64,000 nucleotides of DNA from Liolophura sinensis. Lineage: Eukaryota; Mollusca; Polyplacophora; Chitonida; Chitonidae. Below are positions 12,101 to 21,100 of this stretch, one piece after another. The notes beneath the pieces were generated by a model. The model saw only the letters and a program-made list of their open reading frames with translations, made no database searches and was not told the origin of the DNA. The DNA is taken from assembly GCF_032854445.1 (NCBI RefSeq), contig NC_088307.1, forward strand, positions 25,121,953-25,185,952. Reading direction: 5' to 3'. Position 1 is the stretch's first letter. Each line of letters opens with the position of its first letter. A program made the position numbers and the translations under genes.

Positions 12101-15100
12101 AGTTTAGTGCCGCAAGCATATTTATTATTGTAAATTAATTAATAAATGTATTGTGTATTAAAATAATGTCAAGCTGAATGTAGTATCTGGGAAATTGTGC
12201 TGTACTGAGCTTAGATGTTACGTACACGTAAAGTACCAATGACACAAGCTGGATGTATGTAAATTAATAATGTTAATATGTAAATTTTTGACCATATATC
12301 ACAACTTGTTTGTCTGTGTTCTCCAGCAGGTCGAGAAGAGCTGAAGGAGTTAAAAGATCAGGTTCACGATGCAGAGGATCAGGCGAAGAATCTGGAACAG
12401 GTGAGTTAACGAGATTTTATCTCAGGAATTTAAGATCATCCGTCCATTCGTTCATATTTTATTTCCATACGGAGAGATGTGGTCCAGGTTCCTCAGATTT
12501 TGTCAACGTCATTGTCTAAGAACCATTGATTCACATTCAACAGGACATAAGGGAGACCCACCATCGCCGCGATTCCTTGCGACAGGAAATTGACAGGCTA
12601 AATGAGGCTGTGCGACAAAGTCGGATGACCCATGACCTCTGTGTGGAACAGGAGCTGCAGAAACAGAACGACCTTCAAATCGTCATGTCTGACCTTGAGG
12701 TTCAGCAGGCAGAGTATGAAGAAGTCAGAGCTGTAAGTACACATAGATGGTCATTTCGCAGCTTTGTTTATAGTTTGTCATGTTTGTAGATGAATGTTGT
12801 TAATGGGAAACAATACACAGTTATGGCCCTTGACTAAGATAGGCATAGTGCCATCTGGATGTTATCTAAGGGAGGATAGCTCTCCTTAGACAAGATCCAA
12901 ATGGCGTTATGACTAGTTTGGTCTTGGGCCATAACTGGGTGTTATTTCCCTTCGTAGATAGCATGTTAAAAGTAGTTTTGGGAGCGAGTGTGTGAAAGTT
13001 TTGGTCACAGTTTCTGCTGTTTCAAGGTCAACACTAGCTGTGATGGTTTTGTAGCATTATCAGTAGATTTGGAGGTGACAAGACTGTCCTCATGTAGGGT
13101 CGAGCATGACAGTGACAACAGTTCCTCAGGGGAATTATCTGTGCTTGCAAGATGCATGGGGTTGTGTTTACAGCAGTATTAGAAATTGCACGTAACGCGT
13201 ATTGCAAACAAAGAGCTGACTTCCGCTGGACACAACATTAACAACAACAACAACAAACAACTACAACTTCATTTGAATAAGACATTGTTAATACTGTAAC
13301 AATTTCCATTGAACATATAGTGGAAACAGTAGTCTGCGGTATAATAATAAAACTTTTATTAACTTTGTGGTTTCCAGCTGTTGTTGTTGTCGTGGTTGCC
13401 CTGTCCAGTGGAAACCAGCCTTAAATCTGTCGGCTTGTCATGCATGCACTTTATATGAATGGGTGATGGATAGAATCTGGAAGGCATATAAACCTCTTCT
13501 TTAACATGGCTTTGAATTGTTTGGATCGCTTTGGAACTTAATTCTTAAGTAGAGTGCTATAGCAACTCCAACAAATGATGCAAGGTACATGATTCAGTAT
13601 TTTGGTTTATTGAAAAAAAAAAAAAATTATGTATCACCTTGTTTCATTTGTTTACTGTACTTTGTGAAACTTATCACTAGAAGTAGAATTATTAGAAGCT
13701 TCTTGGTAAACTGATAAACGTCTTTTGGATTAAAATTTAGTGAAACACTTAATGAAAGTTTCTGTTAATATTATTACAATCATGTAGAACTTGTCAAAGT
13801 TGTTACATTCAGTTATACAAATACATGAAGATGTAAGTGGATTTGAGACCTCTTCAGAAGACAATAGGTTATCTGGCTATTTGTGAAAGAATGATCACAA
13901 ATAATGTAATAAGGAGATATTACATAACAACATGGCCTCTCCACTTAATAACAAACTGTAATGTGATTTGTTGGACATGTGGTCATGTGATCACTGGCAA
14001 GAATGATGGCAATTAACCTTTAGGTTTGCTACAGCAGAGTATTGACCTCTAGTGGACTTTTAGCCAGTCAGGAGCAATGTAGACTTTTGTGACACAAGGA
14101 TTTCTTCGGAAGTTCTTGTTAATTATTGAGCTTTGCTTTAAGAGGTTGTGGTCAATGGAATTGTATGTGAACCCTGTAGTCTATGATCCAGGAAGAATGT
14201 GTTGGCACTGGTTAATTACCAATTATGTTGGGAAAAAAATAAATTAATACAGTAAATCACCTAAAATTTCATCAAATTTTCAACAATCATTCGCCCTGCT
14301 GTACGAAGTCAGTGAAAAGTCGGTTGAAAATATATGATTGTCAGTTATTCACAAGTGAGAATAGCAGGACATTTTCCATAATATTTGAACTCTTTCAATC
14401 GCCTCTGCAGCCAACATTTTTAGACATTCTGAGAGAACTATGAGGTGTAGAGAAATAATTTGCAAATCTTTATGTAGCTTGCATCGTTTATGATACAAAC
14501 AAGTCATTTTTAGTGTCATTTGCATAATAATTTTATGCATAAATTCCAATTAAAAAAGTGCTTTGCTGTTTGAAAAGGTGAAAGATTAATTTACAGTAGG
14601 AGCTGAAAATTTCCATGAAAAGGTGATTGACTGATTGACTGTATATACCTTACATGTACATCGTTTCGGTTTTCAAATTCCAAAGTTACAGACTATCGTT
14701 TAAAACTGTTTTCTGAAACTGATCCTAAAATTTCAGCGAATAATGGTTAAACCTTTCAATAAATGATGGCAGTCTTACTGGTTTATGAATTACAGGGTTG
14801 AGAGAAAAAAAATATTCACGTATGCATGTGGTTGTTGTTGTTGTAGATGATAGATAGTAGCTAGTATGTTGTTGTTGCAGCTTGTCAGTAGTACTAACAC
14901 TGAACTGAATCGAATACGAGCGGAGCTAGCGAGCACAGAAGCTGAAGAAACGCGTGTCAAGAGTAGTATAAACCAGCTGAAGGTAAGAAGGGGAGAAAGA
15001 GGCTGCTGTTTTGACTCAAACGTCCACACAGACTGTATCGTCACTTGATAACTATGATTTAAGAATCTTTTTACTTGACTTGACTTGACTTGACTGAGGT

Positions 15101-18100
15101 GACTGCATTTGGGTCATGCCTGTTGACAAAACTTTTTAGCTGTGTTTTGTTGTTTATTGAATCCATCATGCAACCTTTTGTGGAAAAGATGATTTAAGAG
15201 AGCTTTGCATAACTGGGTTCAAACATTTTAAAACTGTAAGAAGGTGGGGAAAATGTAGTTGGTAGATTTTCAGTAGGTAATTGTTTTTTCTATCTCAGGA
15301 ACATGTATAAATGTCAATCATTCATTTTCTTCGCTTTTCTTGGATATGTAAAATTTGACTTCCTACACATTGGGCATGTTAGGTGATTTGTGACGTACTA
15401 GGGACCACTAACTTACCATATTTTTAGGTATCACAACAAATGTAATTCTTTGACCATTTCACATGTTTGAAAGGCTTATTCAAGCATATTCTGAGTTCAT
15501 TATTCTTTGTAGGCTGATAAAATTATACTTTTTGAGAAGCCCTGAAATTGGCCAACTCCACCAGTGTAGTTTTGCCTCTCAGATCAAGATAAAAATGTGC
15601 GTAAATTTCTTTCACATGCAAAAAGGTTGAGGAATTAGGGTACCTGGCTTAATTTTTCTTTTTTTTTTCAATTCTTTTTTGCTGGAAACAGTTGTTTGTG
15701 AGCAACTCCTGTAAAATGTTGAATAAATGAATAAAACAAAGAAAACTCACCTTTTTCTGGGTTAAAGTACCCATTGCATTTGCTTGCTCATGGAAATTTC
15801 ACTTCCTGCTTGTTTGGTTTATATGAGAGAATTTCAACATTTGTGTTGTAGAAAGAAGCTGAGTCACGTGCGATGAATGGTGAAAAGTTCACAGAGTTGG
15901 AGAAACAAATCAGAGATCTTCGTAAGTTACTTGGAATGTTTATTATGATTTTGTCTTTTGGAGATGATCTATGTCATGTAGATCATAATGGACACCATGG
16001 CTCTCTGGTCGTTCGTGGGAAAGACAGCAAACTGTGAACGGTTGATTGGTTAAACAGAAGTAGCCTCTAAAGCTATAACTGTAATAGTTGCTGTACACTT
16101 TTCCTGCTGTTAAGTGAACATATTTTTTGCGCTGATGTTGGATCAGACAAATAGAACGTTATGCGAGGCAACTCTGTTGGAATAGCAACCAAATAGCAGC
16201 TTCATTTTAGCTTTTAAAAAAAAGTTTGTGTATTTTGTAGGTCTAGAGTTAGAGGAAAGAACCAGAGAGAAGAATGAGCTAGCTTATGCTTTGACGCGAT
16301 CTTATGAGGAAGTACAAAAGATGAGGTCCGAGTCTAATCAGGTAAACGACATTTTGTGGGTGGACTCAGAGGTGATTGACCTGAAAACTATGAGTGCTTT
16401 AGAGTACATGTATACACATTTATACTCTGCTTTTCATTGGATAACAATGGGTACGTGAGGTATAGGTATATTCTCGAATCCAGCAGACAACGTCAAATGT
16501 GTCTGCTGAGTAGGTTATCTCCCTTTGTTTGGTTGTGACAGCAATGATCACATCACTGAAGCAGATACAGTGGTCTTCTGTGCTGAATTGATGAGTCTTT
16601 TGCCAGATAAATTTGTTACCTGGTGATTCAGTGGATATGCAGATATATAATCTCAACAATCCTCATATTGAGTGAGGCGTCACATGAGGATTATTGACAC
16701 CATATATTTGTGTATCCTGTCACTGAGTGACCATGTAACTAATAGCATGCAGCACATCTAATCAAAATGGAACGTTTCATTAGCTGCTTATTTGTGTGAT
16801 ATTGAGGATTTTTTCATTTGTGTGTGCTGTAATATGAGTGAAGCATGCTGGGTAATGGCATGTTTGCTTGGTTTTGATTGGTTGAAGGTAACAAAGGTGA
16901 TGTGGATTCATTCATTTTATTGGTCATTGATCTTAGACACCAACTAGGATATCAGTCAATCGTGGCCAAAACCAAAAGTAAAGATATTACTTCTGTATTG
17001 TCCACGGAATAAACATTAGGTGACATCAAGATATGTAACAAAACATATGTCTTATATGAAGGAACTGAAACAAAAGGAGATTAAACAATGTGATATTAAA
17101 ATGGCACCAGATCACATATGAATAGTGATATACATCCTTTTCAAATCTGTTGTTCAGTTCAATCATTTTGGCAACAAAAAAGCAACTGTTAAATTCTGGC
17201 AAATCAAAACTTCTTGATTTGCTAGAAACATGTCTGTTCGCCAAAAAGTTTTGGTCTAGATAAAGCCATTTCACATAGTTTGTGCTTGCCTTGAGCTTGA
17301 TAATTAAGAGGTTGGCTTTGACTTTTGGCCATGATAGGAACGTGAAAACATGATCAAAGAACGGCTTCAACTGGAGGGAGTGATCCGGGATCTGAAACGC
17401 CAGCTAGGTCACGCCGAAGAGGTAACCATGGTAACACTAACATGACAGCCATAGCAGCCTGACTCCACCCCACCGCCCCCCTCAAGCACACACTTACATG
17501 AACTTCTTCTTCACCCCTGCCGCTGTCCTTAAAGGACTTTAGACTGACAACAGTGTTTGTAGTTGCACTTTTAACACAATTAACATTGAAGATTATGATG
17601 AAAGTTCATTACTCTTTCTTCACTAATCATTAATAAATTCACATGCAGTCTCATGGCAACTCATTTTGCGATATTTGCACCATTTTTTTTCCCACTCAGC
17701 TCTAATAACTCACTTGTCACAGAACTGATCATTGATTTTCAGGAGCACTTCATATTGCTATAGTTAAAGGATATAAGTTGGAACTAAAAACATTGCGTTT
17801 GTTTCATGCAGGCTAGTTTAATGAGCTCTTTTGGAATTTCTCACCAATTTTTTTTATTTATTTATTTATTTGATTGGTGTTTCTTATGTTGTACTTAAAG
17901 ATATTTCACTTCTATATCAACGGACAGTATTATGGTGGAAAAAAAGCCAGGTACCGGTAGGTCCCAGGGGAAATCCATTATTATCCGCAGGCTGTTGCGA
18001 ATCCTTCGCGTGTGCGTCTGGAGAGGAAGCCAGCAAGCGCTGGACTCACAATGACCTGATTGGTGAGAGGCTCCTGTGTCAATGCACCAGGCAGACATCC

Positions 18101-21100
18101 TGACCACATTGGCCACGGAGGCCCCCACCAAGTTTTTAGATTTTTTTGGAGTAGTTATATATGTATATCGTAAGCCACTATATAATATAACATTTCATTC
18201 AACATAAAACACAATAATGCTATGATGATTTTTATGATTCAGTCATCTTGCTATCATTGTTGTTGTTCGATCTGCCATGTCTCCATGTGACTTAGTACAA
18301 CTGATATTAATACATTTACAGATTCTATTGTGTTACTGCCTTCATTCCTAGTTGTTAAAACATATTGTTGCAAGCATACCTGGCACAAATGTGAGCTGAC
18401 CCTGTGTTGTACATGTCCTAGCTATTGCCCTGCATCTGCATGGGGTCAGCTTATCTCTTTGAATTGCTTGCTGGAAAGCCTTACTCTTTGATTACGAATT
18501 AAAACATTATTTAAGGGCATTGCTCTGTACAGACTGATGTAAAATATACATGCATGTTCCTTGTGTGGTTTAGGTTGAAGGCTGTCCAATAGATTTTTTT
18601 ATGAAAAATGCAATCGGCACAGACCCAGTCAAAGTTTTGCCATGACTTTAGAATAGCCCGAATAATTACATTTCACAAAATATCAGGCTGCTCTATGCAA
18701 GTGTAGTTGTTTAAAACTGGTAATAAAGCTCCTTAAATTTATAAAGCAGGTCATGACTTTTTATGTAAGCATACTATGTTATAGCGATTTTGTCCGTCTG
18801 TCTGTCTGTCTGTCCGTCCGTGTACATGTTCAGGCTATAACTCTAACAGTTTTCTGCATAGTGTTTTAATTTTGGTGGATACATAGATTCACAGATGATG
18901 ATGTGTTGCGACTCATATTTGTAAATTTTTGCAGTTTTCATGGCAACTGGATAGCCGTTTTCCTGTTGTATACTATATAAATAGACTTGATTTTCGTCTC
19001 TGGGCTACAACTCCAGCTGTTTTCTGCATAAAGTTTAGATTTGAGGTGAACACGTTTCTCCACTTGAGATGAAGATCCCTCTCAGGGGTTATACTCACCA
19101 CAATGCTGGTGGTAATTTTTTTTTATACATTTCAAACAGATGCATATGTTGGGGCTTACATTGTGTTCACCTGAACTCTTGTTCAAACTTTAACACTATA
19201 CATAGTAGAGGTACAAGTCTGATATTTACTGAATGGCAGTAATTTATGCTGTTTTTTTAAGTTCAGAACATTTATATTTGATTAGTGAATATGTGTTTTT
19301 TGCCAAAAATCTTCAGTATAGCTTATTTAAGGTCAGATTATGTGGGAAAGAAAAGGCCTGAGAATTGGACTATGGGATATATTTGCCTGTAGTACGACCT
19401 CGGTCGTCATCCTCAAAAGCCTCTCACGAATGTAATTGGTGTGAATTCAAGTCCAACTCATGCTGTCTTCCTCTCCGGTCAAAAGTCTTGCAGCAACCTG
19501 CAGATGGTTGTGGGTTTCCTACAGGCTCTACCCAGTTTCCCTTCCACCATAATGCGGGCCGCCGTCATATCAGTGAAGTAGTCCTTACTATGGCGTAAAA
19601 CTTCAGTGAAATCTTAAAATTAATATATCTGTCGTTATCATTGCCCCAGAGAGTAAAGTCTTTTGAGGTTAATGATTTTTGTAAACGAGGTTTAAATTCT
19701 ATGAATCTTTATGAAGGCTTCATGTTGATCTAAAATATATCCTATTTGCAGCTCAGTTATTGTGAGGTACAAGTAGGGTTCTTTCTAAACTCATATAATG
19801 TTGTACTTGTAGGAACTTGTTCGGCAGCAAAAACGAGCAGAAAATCAGGTGTTAGAACTGGAAAGCTTGGCGCAGGAACACTTCCGACGAGCTAACCAGT
19901 TGAACAAAGAGAAGGATGATGTAAAGGGAGGTCACTCTGATCTGAAACGACAGGTATGCCATTTGGATTCTGCCATATGCCGTGATGCTTTTTCATGGCT
20001 AATTCACTGTTTCACATTTGGAAATCAATGTTTCAGGATTTTGAATACCACATTTAAATTAGAGAACTATTCAGTCAATTGTAGTAGGTATTTTTCACTC
20101 CTCTTTTTTCATTTGAACTTGTAGGTTTTACTGCTAAAAGTATCATGAACTGTACTCATTTCTGAAATGATATTCTTGTAATTGCTGTATTTCACTTAAA
20201 ATTTGGTATGTAAAAGTGCACTTTCAAAACTACTTAAAGGCCTTGAAGTGATATTTAAGATGCCAACATTTTTTTTTTTTTATTTGATAAGAAGTTAGTT
20301 AAACTTAACAGAAAACTTTTAAGTGGCCCGATAAGGTGGATGGATTAGTCAGAATCAAGTAAAATGTGTGATTTGATGTAAATAAACAGATTAATGATTA
20401 TTGTGACTTTTTCAGATGCCCAAACCTCCATCAGACAAAGAGAACGACCCGCTGGGTGACATCTCTGGGCAAGTCCATGAGGAGTGGAAGAGAGAAGCTT
20501 TGAAAGAGAGACTGGTCCAGGAACAGGATTATCTAAGGGTAAGTCCTGTGCTGATTTTTGGGTTTTGGTGAAGAATGCTCTAACCTGTCCTAAGACAGGA
20601 AATTTATAATTTCTTCTGCTCTTACTGCTTGCAGTGCTTTAGTGACAATCATAGGTAAACGGCGCTTGTTTAGTTGTTTATCAAAATTGCCAAAGGCTGG
20701 TGGTTTTAATACCCCAGACACCCCGGTTTCCTTCTCCCATAAAACTGACTCAAGTGTCTAACATACAGCATCAGCATCAGTGTAAATAAATCTTGGAGGA
20801 GGTTCAGATGCTTTTAGTCGCTAAACACAAAAGCTCTGGACCCAATTTCACAAAACTTCGTAAATCATTTTTCATGACTTTTCTTGTAATTGACATTGCC
20901 CTTTGGGATTACAGCCTTTTTTGAAAAAGTTACAAGGAATCTGGGGAGCTACCGTAGGCCAAGGGGGTCAGCACGCCGGCGTGCTGCAATGACCCTGAAG
21001 CCTCTCACCAATGCGGTCATTTCAGTTCAAGACCAGCTCATGCTGACTTCCTCTTTGGACATAAGTTTGAAGGTCTGCCAGCAATGGTCATGGGTTTCCT

